Origin: Palleniella muris
GTDB lineage: Bacteria > Bacteroidota > Bacteroidia > Bacteroidales > Bacteroidaceae
Reading direction: 5' to 3'
DNA: 64,000 nt
NCBI RefSeq assembly: GCF_004792655.1
Contig: NZ_SRZC01000004.1
Location: 62,001-126,000, forward strand
This document shows, piece by piece, positions 25,078-33,811 of the stretch. The notes under the pieces were generated by a model that was not told the DNA's origin, did no database searches, and saw only the letters and a program-made list of their open reading frames with translations. Position 1 is the stretch's first letter. Every line of letters starts with the position of its first letter. Position numbers and translations under genes: made by a program.

Positions 25078-26238
25078 TTATGACAAGAAGCCAAGCAATG
25101 CACCTGCTGCAACAGCTGAGCCTATCACACCCGCAACGTTTGGACCCATAGCGTGCATGAGGAGGAAGTTCTTGCGGTCATATTCAAGTCCAAGGTTGTT
25201 GGAGATGCGCGCTGACATAGGAACCGCCGATACGCCTGCGTTGCCGATAAGTGGATTCAGCTTCTTGTGTTCAGGAAGGAACAAGTTCATGAACTTAACG
25301 AAGAGCACACCTGAGCATGTAGCAACAACGAAAGCGCAAGCACCAAGCACGAATATGAAAATAGTGTTCACTGTGAGGAACTCACTGGCTTGTGTTGAGC
25401 AACCTACAGTAAGACCGAGCAGCATCACAATGATGTCATTGAGTGATGAGCCTGCTGTCTTTGCAAGGCGTGTTGTCTTGCCTGACTCTTTCAACAGGTT
25501 TCCAAAGAACAACATTCCAAGAAGAGGCATGCCTGAAGGCACTATGAATGTTGTGATGAGCAGTCCGATGATAGGGAACAGTATTCTTTCTGTTTGTGAT
25601 ACTTCACGTCCCGCCTTCATTTTGATGACACGCTCTTTCTTTGTTGTCAGGAGGCGCATCAAAGGTGGCTGTATTACAGGAACAAGAGCCATGTAAGAGT
25701 AAGCACAGACTGCAATTGCTCCCATAAGGTTAGGACACAGTTTTGAACTTAGGAATATAGCAGTAGGACCGTCAGCACCACCGATAATGGCGATACCTGC
25801 AGCCTGGTTTGGTTCAAAGCCGAGAGCAAGTGCTGTCATGTATGCGCCAAAGATTCCGAATTGTGCTGCTGCACCGATAAGCACGAGCTTAGGATTGGCT
25901 ATAAGTGCAGTGAAATCAGTCATGGCGCCTATGCCAAGGAATACCAATGGAGGATACCATCCCTGTCTAACACCCTGATAAAAGATGTTCAGTACAGAGT
26001 TGTCCTCATAAAGACCAATCTCAAGTCCGGCATCAGCTTTGAAAGGGATATTTCCCAAAATGATACCAAGTCCTATAGGTACGAGCAACAGTGGCTCAAA
26101 ATCTTTCTTTATGGCAAGCCAGATACAGACAGCTCCGACAGCTATCATAATCAGGTTTCCTATTTCTGCGTTGGCAAAGCCTGTGTATGTAAGGAAATCG
26201 AAGAAATTGCCTTTAAGGAAATTCAGAAATGTTTCCAT
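25078..26238 (-). CDS. Na+-translocating decarboxylase beta subunit (OadB/MmdB family)
   Basis: This integral membrane subunit removes CO2 from carboxybiotin and couples it to Na+ export. In propionate-forming Bacteroidota it usually belongs to methylmalonyl-CoA or oxaloacetate decarboxylase. The 386-residue protein has about ten hydrophobic segments and the hallmark sequences GGADGPTAIFLSSKL, with the conserved Asp that binds Na+, and GNAGVSAVPMSAR. A loop-rich N-terminal WYPPLVFLGIGAMTDF is also conserved. It is the last gene of a gamma-biotin-beta order on minus, 25 bases after the biotin subunit. The carboxyltransferase (alpha) subunit is not in the cluster. Whether the substrate is methylmalonyl-CoA or oxaloacetate cannot be decided from the beta subunit. 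Confidence 0.92.
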   Translation of the reverse strand: METFLNFLKGNFFDFLTYTGFANAEIGNLIMIAVGAVCIWLAIKKDFEPLLLVPIGLGIILGNIPFKADAGLEIGLYEDNSVLNIFYQGVRQGWYPPLVFLGIGAMTDFTALIANPKLVLIGAAAQFGIFGAYMTALALGFEPNQAAGIAIIGGADGPTAIFLSSKLCPNLMGAIAVCAYSYMALVPVIQPPLMRLLTTKKERVIKMKAGREVSQTERILFPIIGLLITTFIVPSGMPLLGMLFFGNLLKESGKTTRLAKTAGSSLNDIIVMLLGLTVGCSTQASEFLTVNTIFIFVLGACAFVVATCSGVLFVKFMNLFLPEHKKLNPLIGNAGVSAVPMSARISNNLGLEYDRKNFLLMHAMGPNVAGVIGSAVAAGALLGFLS

Positions 26239-26263
26239 GATTCTTTTTCTTAACGGTTAGCCA

Positions 26264-26701
26264 TTATCCAATAGTTACGAGTGGAGCACCTTCCATAACA
26301 GTATCGCCCACTTTTACAATGACTGCTGTAACTTGCCCATCATATTCAGCCTCTATGTTATTCTGCATCTTCATGGCCTCAAGGATAAGGACTGTATCAC
26401 CTTGTTTCACAGTGTCTCCGACTTGAACCTTTATCTCGTTGATTGTTCCGGGCAGTGGAGCGAGGACATGCTGGCCTGCACCGGCAGGCATTGCCGGTTT
26501 TGGCTGTGGAGCTGCTGCCGGAGTTGTGGCTTTAGGCGCAGCTTGCACTTGTTGGATTGGGCGTGTGGTAGGTTTAAGCGCACGCTTCAATTCCACTTCA
26601 AATTCTACTCCGTTAACAGTGACTTTTGCCACTTTGTCTTGAACTTCGAGGATGTCTACTTCGTATTCGGTACCCTCAACTGTATATTGGTATGTAGCCA
26701 T
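26264..26701 (-). CDS. Biotin carboxyl-carrier subunit of the Na+-translocating decarboxylase
   Basis: The 145-residue protein carries CO2 on biotin between the carboxyltransferase and the membrane beta subunit. The C-terminal biotinyl domain has ILEAMKMQNN with the biotinylated Lys at residue 111, preceded by LAPLPGTINEIKVQVGDTVK. A flexible Ala/Pro-rich linker (about 50-75) joins it to an N-terminal beta-rich part. This is the usual composition of MmdC-type subunits. It sits between the gamma and beta genes with gaps of 41 and 25 bases, supporting one operon. Confidence 0.92.
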   Translation of the reverse strand: MATYQYTVEGTEYEVDILEVQDKVAKVTVNGVEFEVELKRALKPTTRPIQQVQAAPKATTPAAAPQPKPAMPAGAGQHVLAPLPGTINEIKVQVGDTVKQGDTVLILEAMKMQNNIEAEYDGQVTAVIVKVGDTVMEGAPLVTIG

Positions 26702-26742
26702 AATATATTGTTTTCTGATTGTATTTTTTTGTTTGAACCTTT

Positions 26743-27720
26743 TTATTTCTTTATTTCATTATTGAATTTTGGAGCATTCCATGTTGTGCTCTTTGGCTTG
26801 ATGGATATGATGCCGGACTCAACATCATGGACATCATCCTCATACTGTTTGATGGCCATTGCAATGACTGCTATATACACTTTTTTGTCAATGCCTTTGA
26901 GCTTCAGGCCGTCTTTCATCAGTTTTCCTGTCGTATCAAGAACCTCAGCACCGATTTTTGCAGTCGTGGTGATAGTACTTGTCACAGGCTTGAGAGGGTA
27001 TGCATTTGCAATTTTCTTTGTCGTATTGATATGATCCATGATAAGACCAAGCACACGGAAAAATACGAACAGCAGTGCAAGACATGAGAAAACAGTACCC
27101 ATGGCAAGTATTGTTATAGCAAATCCGTGTGGGTCTTCTGCCTTTGTGCGTGCTATTTTGTTGTTGATATTCGGTGTGTTGGCAATACCCGGTGTGACAT
27201 TCTTCGAACCACGCACTACCCAATTCGCGCTGCCGTCTTTCTCACGTGCATAAGATTGGTTGACCGATAGTGCCGGGACTGTGACAGAGTCGATAAGCTC
27301 CACACCGTTGCCGTCATAAAGTGCTACCCAAACAGGTTCTCCTTCCGTAATCTTTGCTGTAATATGTCGTGAGCCATCTTTGGGATTTCCATTGCAGTAC
27401 AGGATGAAATGCTGGTTGCCTGACAACAATGTGCTCTCGTCTCCGTTAGGAATTAATGACATGAGTGCCTGACGTTGCGGTGCACTGAGGTCTTCGTTCA
27501 GCACCGATTTGTCTGTTGTGATGTACATCCCACGGATGTTGACAGTTGTGAATGATGCGTTGCACAACTCTATCCACGCCTTATGATTCCCGAACTCGTC
27601 TACGATGCTGGACTCATTGTCTGTCATCACCTCGTTTATTCTGATATTCTTCGCGCCTTGGGCAAAGAGATCCGGTGATATGCATGCAAGTATGGCAAGC
27701 AGTAATCCGATTTTTTTCAT
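26743..27720 (-). CDS. OadG-family decarboxylase gamma subunit fused to a lamin-tail domain
   Basis: Residues 1-20 are a signal peptide. About residues 24-165 form a lamin-tail domain (NIRINEVMTDNESSIVDEFG, KAWIELCNASFTTVNIRG, GNQHFILYCNG). One membrane span (about 200-223, ITILAMGTVFSCLALLFVFF) and a cytoplasmic tail follow, as in OadG, which assembles the decarboxylase at the membrane. OadG in enterobacteria is only about 80 residues, so here the gamma subunit displays an extra domain on the periplasmic side. LTD domains bind other proteins, nucleic acids or surfaces in various contexts; the role here is unknown. It is the first gene of the visible cluster, with a TAACTTTG box at 27760-27767. 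Confidence 0.85.
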   Translation of the reverse strand: MKKIGLLLAILACISPDLFAQGAKNIRINEVMTDNESSIVDEFGNHKAWIELCNASFTTVNIRGMYITTDKSVLNEDLSAPQRQALMSLIPNGDESTLLSGNQHFILYCNGNPKDGSRHITAKITEGEPVWVALYDGNGVELIDSVTVPALSVNQSYAREKDGSANWVVRGSKNVTPGIANTPNINNKIARTKAEDPHGFAITILAMGTVFSCLALLFVFFRVLGLIMDHINTTKKIANAYPLKPVTSTITTTAKIGAEVLDTTGKLMKDGLKLKGIDKKVYIAVIAMAIKQYEDDVHDVESGIISIKPKSTTWNAPKFNNEIKK

Positions 27721-27759
27721 TAGTTTATTTGCGTTTTTTTGTTCTTATCTGTTAGTTTT

Positions 27760-27767
27760 CAAAGTTA
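27760..27767 (-). promoter_or_regulatory. -7 box (TAACTTTG) of the decarboxylase subunit cluster
   Basis: TAACTTTG on minus, 39 bases upstream of the OadG-type start at 27720. It suggests the three-subunit operon starts here, without a carboxyltransferase gene. Confidence 0.5.
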
Positions 27768-27827
27768 CGGTCTGTATGACTTTTGGAAGTGCAATAGTTT
27801 GGTTCTTACGTTATTTATCTGTCTGCA

Positions 27828-29522
27828 TTATCCACAGCATAGGATTATTATCAGTTGTGCTGTGAAAATGCGCAGGAACATAGTCAGAGGATAAACTGTG
27901 GAATAACCTATGGCAGGAGCTTCTTTTGAACATACAGAGTTCGCATAAGCGAGTGCCGGTGGGTCAGTATATGAACCAGCTATCATACCCATTATGGTGA
28001 AATAGTTCAGTTGGTATTTCATACGCGCTATTGTTCCTATAATCAATATAGGTATTACGGTGATCAGGAATCCCGACAGGACATACAAGAGACCGTCACC
28101 TGCAACAACAGTGTTCACGAAATTCGCTCCGGCTTTTATTCCCACACTTGATAGGAAAAGTACGAGTCCGACCTCGCGCAGCATAAGGTTTGCCGATGTG
28201 GTGGTGTAGGTTACCAAATGGAACTTATGGCCGAACCGTCCGATAAGGATTGCTATGATGAGCGGACCACCTGCTATACCCAATTTCAGTGGCACAGGAA
28301 TGTTTGGAATGGCAAATGGGATGCTTCCAAAGAGTATTCCAACCATTATGCCGATAAATATCGTTGCTATGTTAGGGTGGTCAAGACGCTTTATGGAGTT
28401 TCCGAGGATAGTGCTGACACGTTCCACATGCGTCTTCTCTCCGACAACCATCACCCTGTCGCCTACTTGGAGTGCAAGGTTGCTTGAAGCAAAAAGATCC
28501 ATGCCCTGTCGTGTCACACGGGTCACATTCACGCCATAGACACTTGAGAAATGCATCTTTGCCAATGTCTTGCCGTTGATTTCCGGCTTTGTGACAAGGA
28601 TGCGCTTACTTATCATCTGCTTCTTCTCCTCCTGCTCCTTGAACTCTAATACTTCTGTTCGTTCTCCTACAAAAGCAATGATGGCTTCTGCATCGGCTTC
28701 CGCGCAGACACAGTAAATCTTGTCTCCAAATTCAAGTGTGGTGTCGCGCTTCGGGATTATAAGTTCGCTGCCACGGAGTATGCGTGAGAATACGAAATCG
28801 CGCTTCATGAAATCATGGATTTCAAGGATAGTGCGTCCGCATATATATGAATTACGCACAAGAAGGTGCATGAGGTGTGGCTTCTTTGCAGCGTTTCCCT
28901 CGTCCTGCATCTCCAATGCCTCTTCTTCTTTGTCGAGCCTTGTACGTGTAATGAAGCGTATGGCAATTGTTGCACCAATGATGCCGACAACGCCGAGAGG
29001 ATACGCACAAGCATAACCGTTTGCTATTGGAGGCGCAGCTCCTTCATCAAACACAGAAGACAGCGCCTCGTTTGCGGCACCAAGTCCCGGAGTGTTTGTC
29101 ACTGCACCATAAAGTGTGCCTATGAGCATAGGCAGGTCGTTAGGGTCATTCGTGTCAAAGAATGCATAATAGCAACCGAACATCACAGCGATGTTCAGGA
29201 AGATTATGCTTGTTGCCATTAGGTTCATCTTTACTCCTCCCTCTCTGAAACTTTCAAAAAAGCCCGGTCCCACCTGCAAACCAATCATGAACACAAAAAG
29301 AATGAGACCGAAATCCTGCACGAATGTCAGGATAGGAGTAGGGGCTGTGAATCCGAAATGCCCAGCAGCAATGCCGGCAAACAACACAAATGTCACTCCG
29401 AGAGCGATTCCTCCGAATTTGATTTTCCCAAGATAAACACCAACAGCGATGACTAATGCGTAAAGCAATGCTATATGCGCAACAGACTCAGTGCTGGTGA
29501 ATAAGTTTATTAGCCAATCCAT
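27828..29522 (-). CDS. AspT/YidE-family putative transporter with two RCK_C domains
   Basis: The protein belongs to the aspartate:alanine exchanger (AAEx) family. It has a hydrophobic repeat at each end, each with [14 protein letters not shown] motifs ([32 protein letters not shown]). Two TrkA-C (RCK_C) regulatory domains lie between them, around [19 protein letters not shown] and [20 protein letters not shown]. Such proteins exchange dicarboxylates or amino acids; the ligand is unknown here. I chose the ATG at 29522 (MDWLINLF) because the TAATTTTG box at 29546-29553 lies inside the longer frame. Length is then 564 residues, normal for the family. Confidence 0.88.
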   Translation of the reverse strand: MDWLINLFTSTESVAHIALLYALVIAVGVYLGKIKFGGIALGVTFVLFAGIAAGHFGFTAPTPILTFVQDFGLILFVFMIGLQVGPGFFESFREGGVKMNLMATSIIFLNIAVMFGCYYAFFDTNDPNDLPMLIGTLYGAVTNTPGLGAANEALSSVFDEGAAPPIANGYACAYPLGVVGIIGATIAIRFITRTRLDKEEEALEMQDEGNAAKKPHLMHLLVRNSYICGRTILEIHDFMKRDFVFSRILRGSELIIPKRDTTLEFGDKIYCVCAEADAEAIIAFVGERTEVLEFKEQEEKKQMISKRILVTKPEINGKTLAKMHFSSVYGVNVTRVTRQGMDLFASSNLALQVGDRVMVVGEKTHVERVSTILGNSIKRLDHPNIATIFIGIMVGILFGSIPFAIPNIPVPLKLGIAGGPLIIAILIGRFGHKFHLVTYTTTSANLMLREVGLVLFLSSVGIKAGANFVNTVVAGDGLLYVLSGFLITVIPILIIGTIARMKYQLNYFTIMGMIAGSYTDPPALAYANSVCSKEAPAIGYSTVYPLTMFLRIFTAQLIIILCCG

Positions 29523-29545
29523 ATGATATTTACATAATTTCGCTA

Positions 29546-29553
29546 CAAAATTA
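29546..29553 (-). promoter_or_regulatory. -7 box (TAATTTTG) deciding the AspT-type start
   Basis: TAATTTTG on minus, 23 bases upstream of the ATG at 29522. The alternative upstream start at 29558 would precede the transcription start, so it is disfavoured. Confidence 0.5.
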
Positions 29554-29805
29554 CTCATTATTTTGGTAAGAAAAGAATTTTTTTGTACTTATTTTTTGTT
29601 AGTGTGCAAGTTTTTGGAATTTTATGTGTACTTTTGTATCGTGCTTACTGACACACCGTGTGCGGAAGGGGTACATATCGTATTACCGGCAACGGTAAAT
29701 GCCATTTGTTGCTTTATTGGAAAAGTGGTTGGGTGAGAAGTATGGCACACATGAAAACTGTCAGTGGTTAACGTATAGAAATAACAATAATATATAAATT
29801 AAGAT

Positions 29806-30588
29806 ATGCATACACGTGAGGAAAAACTTGAGGCGTTCGGAAGGTTGCTTGATGTGCAGGAAACCCTTCGGGAAAAATGCCCATGGGACAGGAAGCAGAC
29901 CAACGAATCATTGCGCCCTCATACCATAGAGGAGGCTTATGAGCTTTGCGACGCTTTGATGAACGATGACAAGAAAGAGATTGTAAAGGAACTTGGCGAT
30001 GTGATGGAACACATTGTCTTTTATAGCATGCTTGGCAGTGAGAAGGGGGATTTCGACATTGCCGATGTCTGCAACAAGGAGGCTGACAAGCTGATTTTTC
30101 GCCATCCCCACATTTATGGCGGACAGCAGGCGGAGACAAGTGACGATGTCAGCAAGTTGTGGGAGCGTGTCAAGCAGAAGGAAAACGGTGGAAACAAGAC
30201 CGTCCTTTCGGGTGTTCCGGCTTCTCTGCCTTCACTGATAAAGGCTTACCGCATACAGGACAAGGCACGCAATGTCGGTTTCGATTGGGAGGAGCGTGAG
30301 CAAGTCTGGGACAAGGTCTATGAGGAAATAGGAGAATTGAAGGCGGAATTGGAGTCTGGCGATAATGAAAAGGCACTCAATGAGTTGGGGGACTTCATCT
30401 TCGCTGTCGTCAATGCTGCGCGACTTTATCACCTTAATCCGGACACTGCCCTTGAGAAGACAAACCGGAAATTCACGCACCGTTTCAATTACGTGGAGGC
30501 GAAGGCGAAGGAGGCAGGCAAGGAACTGAAGGACATGACACTTGAAGAAATGGATGAACTTTGGGAAGAGGCAAAGGCATCGGAATAA
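29806..30588 (+). CDS. mazG: Nucleoside triphosphate pyrophosphohydrolase MazG
   Basis: The enzyme hydrolyses (d)NTPs to NMP and pyrophosphate, cleaning aberrant nucleotides and lowering ppGpp precursors. The 260-residue protein has two MazG domains. The N-terminal one carries LREKCPWDRKQTNESLRPHT followed by EEAYELCDAL and KELGDVMEHIVF, whose acidic residues bind Mg2+. The second has the metal motif EIGELKAELESG and NELGDFIFAVVNAAR. Length and order fit housekeeping MazG. Candidate TACTTTTG at 29629-29636 lies 170 bases upstream. The gene is followed at 79 bases by a lipoprotein gene in the same direction. Confidence 0.93.
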   Translation: MHTREEKLEAFGRLLDVQETLREKCPWDRKQTNESLRPHTIEEAYELCDALMNDDKKEIVKELGDVMEHIVFYSMLGSEKGDFDIADVCNKEADKLIFRHPHIYGGQQAETSDDVSKLWERVKQKENGGNKTVLSGVPASLPSLIKAYRIQDKARNVGFDWEEREQVWDKVYEEIGELKAELESGDNEKALNELGDFIFAVVNAARLYHLNPDTALEKTNRKFTHRFNYVEAKAKEAGKELKDMTLEEMDELWEEAKASE

Positions 30589-30667
30589 ACGACTTTGCCA
30601 TACTTGTCGCTTCACGCATGGATTTGGCGTTATTGGACATTATTAATATTACAACATCTTTATAATC

Positions 30668-31252
30668 ATGAAAAAACTGACATATCTGTTTGTGGCACTG
30701 CTGGTTTCCGGTCTTTTGACAACAGCATGCAATGATAAAAAGACAAGTTCGTCGGAGGCTGCTGCTGACAGCGTTTGTGTGGAAGAGCAGGACACTACTG
30801 TTTATGGAGTCTGCGGTGAGGGTACGACGATGCACAACCTTGAATTGGTAACCAATGACGGCGACACGCTGAATCTGCTGCTCGATACAGAAGAATCAGA
30901 AGGAGAAACCGTGAAGGGAGGCTTGCTCAGCGGAGACAAACTGGCTGTCATTGTTACAGAACTGGACGGTGAGAAAAGTGCTTCCGTTGTTTTGAACCTT
31001 ACCACTCTTGAAGGCAAATGGACTGGTCTTGACCGTAATTTTGAGATAGTTGACGGAGGAGAAGTACTTTCAACAATGCAGAGTGAGGCAAACCCATATA
31101 CAGCGTGGAAAATACATAACGGCCGCCTTCTTATGGGGCGCGACTCTTTTGATGTCGTGACGCTTGGCGCGGACTCATTGGAATTGGAGAGCAGCAAAGG
31201 GATTTTTGTTTATAAGCGGCAGAAAAAAGTCATGCCAAAACAGAAGAAATAA
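30668..31252 (+). CDS. Lipoprotein with a lipocalin-like region, unknown function
   Basis: A lipoprotein signal peptide (MKKLTYLFVALLVSGLLTTA, then Cys21) leads a 194-residue protein. The middle is rich in acidic beta segments (LELVTNDGDTLNLLLDTEES). The C-terminal half (EGKWTGLDRNFEIVDGGEVL, ending GRLLMGRDSFDVVTL) resembles the lipocalin-like domain of Bacteroidota lipoproteins. It probably faces the periplasm or is surface-anchored. The RNase Z gene starts 3 bases after its stop, so the two are translationally linked, though a functional link is not evident. Confidence 0.7.
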   Translation: MKKLTYLFVALLVSGLLTTACNDKKTSSSEAAADSVCVEEQDTTVYGVCGEGTTMHNLELVTNDGDTLNLLLDTEESEGETVKGGLLSGDKLAVIVTELDGEKSASVVLNLTTLEGKWTGLDRNFEIVDGGEVLSTMQSEANPYTAWKIHNGRLLMGRDSFDVVTLGADSLELESSKGIFVYKRQKKVMPKQKK

Positions 31253-31255
31253 GCC

Positions 31256-32173
31256 TTGGAACCTTTTAAGATACATATTTTAGGCTGCGGTTCGGCGACA
31301 CCGACACTGCAGCATTTCCCCTCTTCACAGATAGTGGAGGTCAGGGGAAAGATGTTCATGGTCGATTGTGCCGAGGGCACTCAGTTGCAGCTGAGGAAGA
31401 CGCGTGTGGCATTCACAAAAATACAGGCAGTCTTCATCTCCCACATGCATGGTGACCATTGTTTCGGACTGATAGGAATGGTCTCCACTTTCGGGCTTCT
31501 TGGCAGGACTGCACCGCTGCACATCTATGCTCCTGCCGCCATGGAAGAGTATCTGATGATGCAGAAAAGGCTTTTCTGCAATGACTTGGGCTATGACCTT
31601 GTCTTCCACGCTGTTGACACTAAAAAGCATCAGGTGATATACGAAGACCGGAGCCTTACCGTTGAATCCATACCGTTATGCCACCGTGTGCCATGCTCCG
31701 GCTTTCTTTTCCGCGAGAAACCGGGATTACCGCACATACGGCGTGACATGATTGACTTCTACAAAATCCCTGTCTCGCAGATTAATAACATAAAAGCCGG
31801 TGCGGATTGGACTACGGAGGACGGCTCCGTAATAGAGAATGCACGCCTTGTCACTCCTTCCGACAAGCCGCGGTCGTATGCTTATTGCTCTGATACAAAG
31901 TATCTTCCGGCACTCAGCAAGATAGTTTCCGATGCAGATGTCCTCTACCATGAGGCGACGTATTCCGAGGATATGATTGAGAATGCTGAGAAATACTGCC
32001 ATTCCACCGCCCGCCAGGCTGCTATGGTTGCCCGTGATGCGAATGTCGGCAGACTGTTCTTGGGACATTACAGTGCGCGTTATGAGCGTGAGGAGTCGGC
32101 ATTGCTGGAAGAGGCGCGGAAGGTTTTTGAAAACTCACATCTGACAAATGAACTGCAGGTGATAACTGTATAG
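31256..32173 (+). CDS. rnz: Ribonuclease Z
   Basis: The enzyme makes the endonucleolytic cut that matures tRNA 3' ends. The metallo-beta-lactamase core shows the zinc motif ISHMHGDHCFGL (His63, His65, Asp67, His68). FHAVDTKKH, PSDKPRSYAYCSDTKY, the ligand-bearing VLYHEATYSED and LFLGHYSARY follow. It begins GCGSATPTLQHFPSSQ as in other bacterial RNase Z proteins. At 305 residues it is the short bacterial form. The start codon is TTG, 3 bases after the upstream stop, the only start preserving the conserved N-terminus; initiation is probably coupled to the lipoprotein gene. Confidence 0.93.
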   Translation: MEPFKIHILGCGSATPTLQHFPSSQIVEVRGKMFMVDCAEGTQLQLRKTRVAFTKIQAVFISHMHGDHCFGLIGMVSTFGLLGRTAPLHIYAPAAMEEYLMMQKRLFCNDLGYDLVFHAVDTKKHQVIYEDRSLTVESIPLCHRVPCSGFLFREKPGLPHIRRDMIDFYKIPVSQINNIKAGADWTTEDGSVIENARLVTPSDKPRSYAYCSDTKYLPALSKIVSDADVLYHEATYSEDMIENAEKYCHSTARQAAMVARDANVGRLFLGHYSARYEREESALLEEARKVFENSHLTNELQVITV

Positions 32174-32424
32174 AAGCGGTAGCTCAGAAGTTCCTTCTCT
32201 CACCACATATTTTATAAGTGGTGCATCAGCACCATCAGGAAATCCGGTGCAAAGATACAGCATTAAACAAGCGATTCCAAATTTTATGAGGGTATAAATG
32301 GGGGGTATGTCGCATAACCATGGCAGTTTGATGTATCTGCTCAGGAGGCACTGAAACGCCTCCGTGCGATGAAGCGAGGTCAGAACCACAACGCAATGGG
32401 GTGGTATGCGTATGTAGAAACAGC

Positions 32425-32465
32425 AACGTCACCGAAATTAACTGATAATTACTTTCGGTGACGTT
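32425..32465. terminator. Hairpin downstream of the 32480 lipoprotein gene
   Basis: AACGTCACCGAAA (32425-32437) pairs with TTTCGGTGACGTT (32453-32465) over a 15-base loop, just past the minus-strand stop. The 32174-32479 interval otherwise holds no gene or repeat I can support. Confidence 0.7.
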
Positions 32466-32479
32466 AATTTATAGAGATA

Positions 32480-32914
32480 CTATATGTCATCAAATATACT
32501 ATGAATATTACTTTTGTGCAAATAGATACATTTCCAGCCTGTTGCCGATTCCCAAAAATTCTCGAAATCGATTTTCGACCAATCGATTTTTTCACCTTCT
32601 GAATTAAAGGTAGAGCATGCTAAACACGAGGAATAGTAGTCGTACACATAATATACATCCTCTCCTTTCCAGTTGCCTTTAATTGCTGCCACCTCTCTCA
32701 TATCGTCAAGTGATCCCAGACCGTCGATAAATTCCGAAAGCCATACGGGAAGGTCTCCGTTTGCAATCTCATGTTGAGAGGTATTGGCAATGACCTTACG
32801 GACTATTTTTACCGGATCGAAAACCGTATTTTCCGTTCTTTCTTCGGCAGAGCATCCTGCTAATACGAGACTCAGAAGAAGCAAGATAGTTTTTGCAAAT
32901 AAATTGATTTTCAT
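32480..32914 (-). CDS. Hypothetical lipoprotein
   Basis: The 144-residue protein has a lipoprotein signal peptide with lipobox LAGC (Cys21). The mature part (NTSQHEIANGDLPVWLSEFI, GNWKGEDVYYVYDYYSSC, SKIDFENFWESATGWKCIYL) is small and acidic with three Cys residues. I do not recognise a family by name. It is a single gene with a terminator behind it and a 13-bp perfect hairpin (32937-32971) in front, which could be part of its leader. Confidence 0.65.
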   Translation of the reverse strand: MKINLFAKTILLLLSLVLAGCSAEERTENTVFDPVKIVRKVIANTSQHEIANGDLPVWLSEFIDGLGSLDDMREVAAIKGNWKGEDVYYVYDYYSSCLACSTFNSEGEKIDWSKIDFENFWESATGWKCIYLHKSNIHSIFDDI

Positions 32915-32936
32915 AGACTGATTGCTTTTAATTAAT

Positions 32937-32971
32937 AATGCGAATCAGCTTGCCAACTGCTGATTCGCATT
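32937..32971. other. 13-bp perfect inverted repeat upstream of the lipoprotein gene
   Basis: AATGCGAATCAGC (32937-32949) pairs with GCTGATTCGCATT (32959-32971) around a 9-base loop, 23 bases upstream of the start at 32914. It could be a leader hairpin, an operator, or a terminator of unannotated upstream transcription. Confidence 0.5.
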
Positions 32972-33152
32972 TGTAACTATTCCGGCAACAATCTTTTTCC
33001 TGACTTCGTCACTCAAAAAAAATCAAAATGATTTGCACTGATCCATAAGAAACACAATGTTTGCAATATACGAATGTATATTCCTGATAATCAAGTTTAT
33101 AATTGAATTGTTGCGTATTTGCCTGTTGAGGTCAAATCTGGACATGACAAAA

Positions 33153-33225
33153 GGTTACCTTTTACCGTGCGAAAGGTTATGCTTTATGATGCCGATGGTA
33201 ACCTTTCACAACACGAAAGGTCACC
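33153..33225. repeat. Phased four-unit GGTNACC array, copy 3
   Basis: GGTTACC (33153), GGTTATG (33175), GGTAACC (33197) and GGTCACC (33219) have centres at 33156, 33178, 33200 and 33222, exactly 22 bp apart. Most are embedded in AAA...TTT. The array ends 113 bp before the lrgA -7 box. The rest of 32915-33433 holds only that promoter and the hairpin at 32937. Confidence 0.8.
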
Positions 33226-33313
33226 ATCGGTTTTTCAGTGTGTAGCAGTGGTGGGGTGGCATAGTCTGTTTTTGTGGTATATTCGGCCTTGCAGTGTTAA
33301 ATGTTTTTACAAA

Positions 33314-33345
33314 TTGTGTTGTATGGCAGAAAATCATTACCTTTG
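33314..33345 (+). promoter_or_regulatory. Promoter of the lrgA-lrgB pair
   Basis: TACCTTTG (33338-33345) is a good -7 box, with TTG at 33314-33316 (ATTG) 21 bases upstream. It lies inside the longer open frame that begins at 33119 and so supports the ATG at 33434. Confidence 0.55.
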
Positions 33346-33433
33346 CAGACTGTTTGTTGCGTTGCCTGCAATCCTTGGGGTGGCAGACGCCCATACAGAC
33401 ATTATTTCAGGAACAAAATATAGATTATTAGTG

Positions 33434-33811
33434 ATGATTACACAATGTGCGGTACTGTTTGCCTTCCTTGCTGTTGGCGAACTCATTGTATGGACAACCG
33501 GAGTGCCGGTTCCATCTTCCATTATCGGTATGCTGCTGTTAGCTGCTGCTTTGCGTCTGAGGATTGTGAAGCTGCGCCATGTTGAGGGCGTTGCGGATTT
33601 TTTGGTTCGCAATCTTGGTTTCTTTTTCGTTCCGGCAGGTGTCGGTGTGATGCGCTGCATGGGCATTATCCGTGACCAGTGGCTGCCTATCGTTGGTGCT
33701 ACCGTGGTCAGCACGTTTGTCATTATTGCCGTCACAGGCTGGGTGCATCAGCTTGTGCGCCGCTATTTCTCACACATATCCATTCATGGTCATGGAGTTT
33801 CTTCAAAATAA
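33434..33811 (+). CDS. CidA/LrgA-family holin-like membrane protein
   Basis: The 125-residue membrane protein has four hydrophobic segments with the family signatures VGELIVWTTGVPVPSSIIGM and FFFVPAGVGVMR. LrgA/CidA proteins work with LrgB/CidB to control murein hydrolase activity or the export of small metabolites such as pyruvate-derived products. The start at 33434 follows the promoter at 33314-33345. The following lrgB starts inside its 3' end (26-base overlap), showing coupled translation. Confidence 0.9.
   Translation: MITQCAVLFAFLAVGELIVWTTGVPVPSSIIGMLLLAAALRLRIVKLRHVEGVADFLVRNLGFFFVPAGVGVMRCMGIIRDQWLPIVGATVVSTFVIIAVTGWVHQLVRRYFSHISIHGHGVSSK

Noticed and set aside
32173..32260. tRNA-like start (GCGGTAGCTCAG) after the RNase Z gene
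   Set aside because: The D-arm-like string is not followed by an anticodon stem or a GGTTCGAATCC T-arm, and no acceptor stem closes; chance resemblance.
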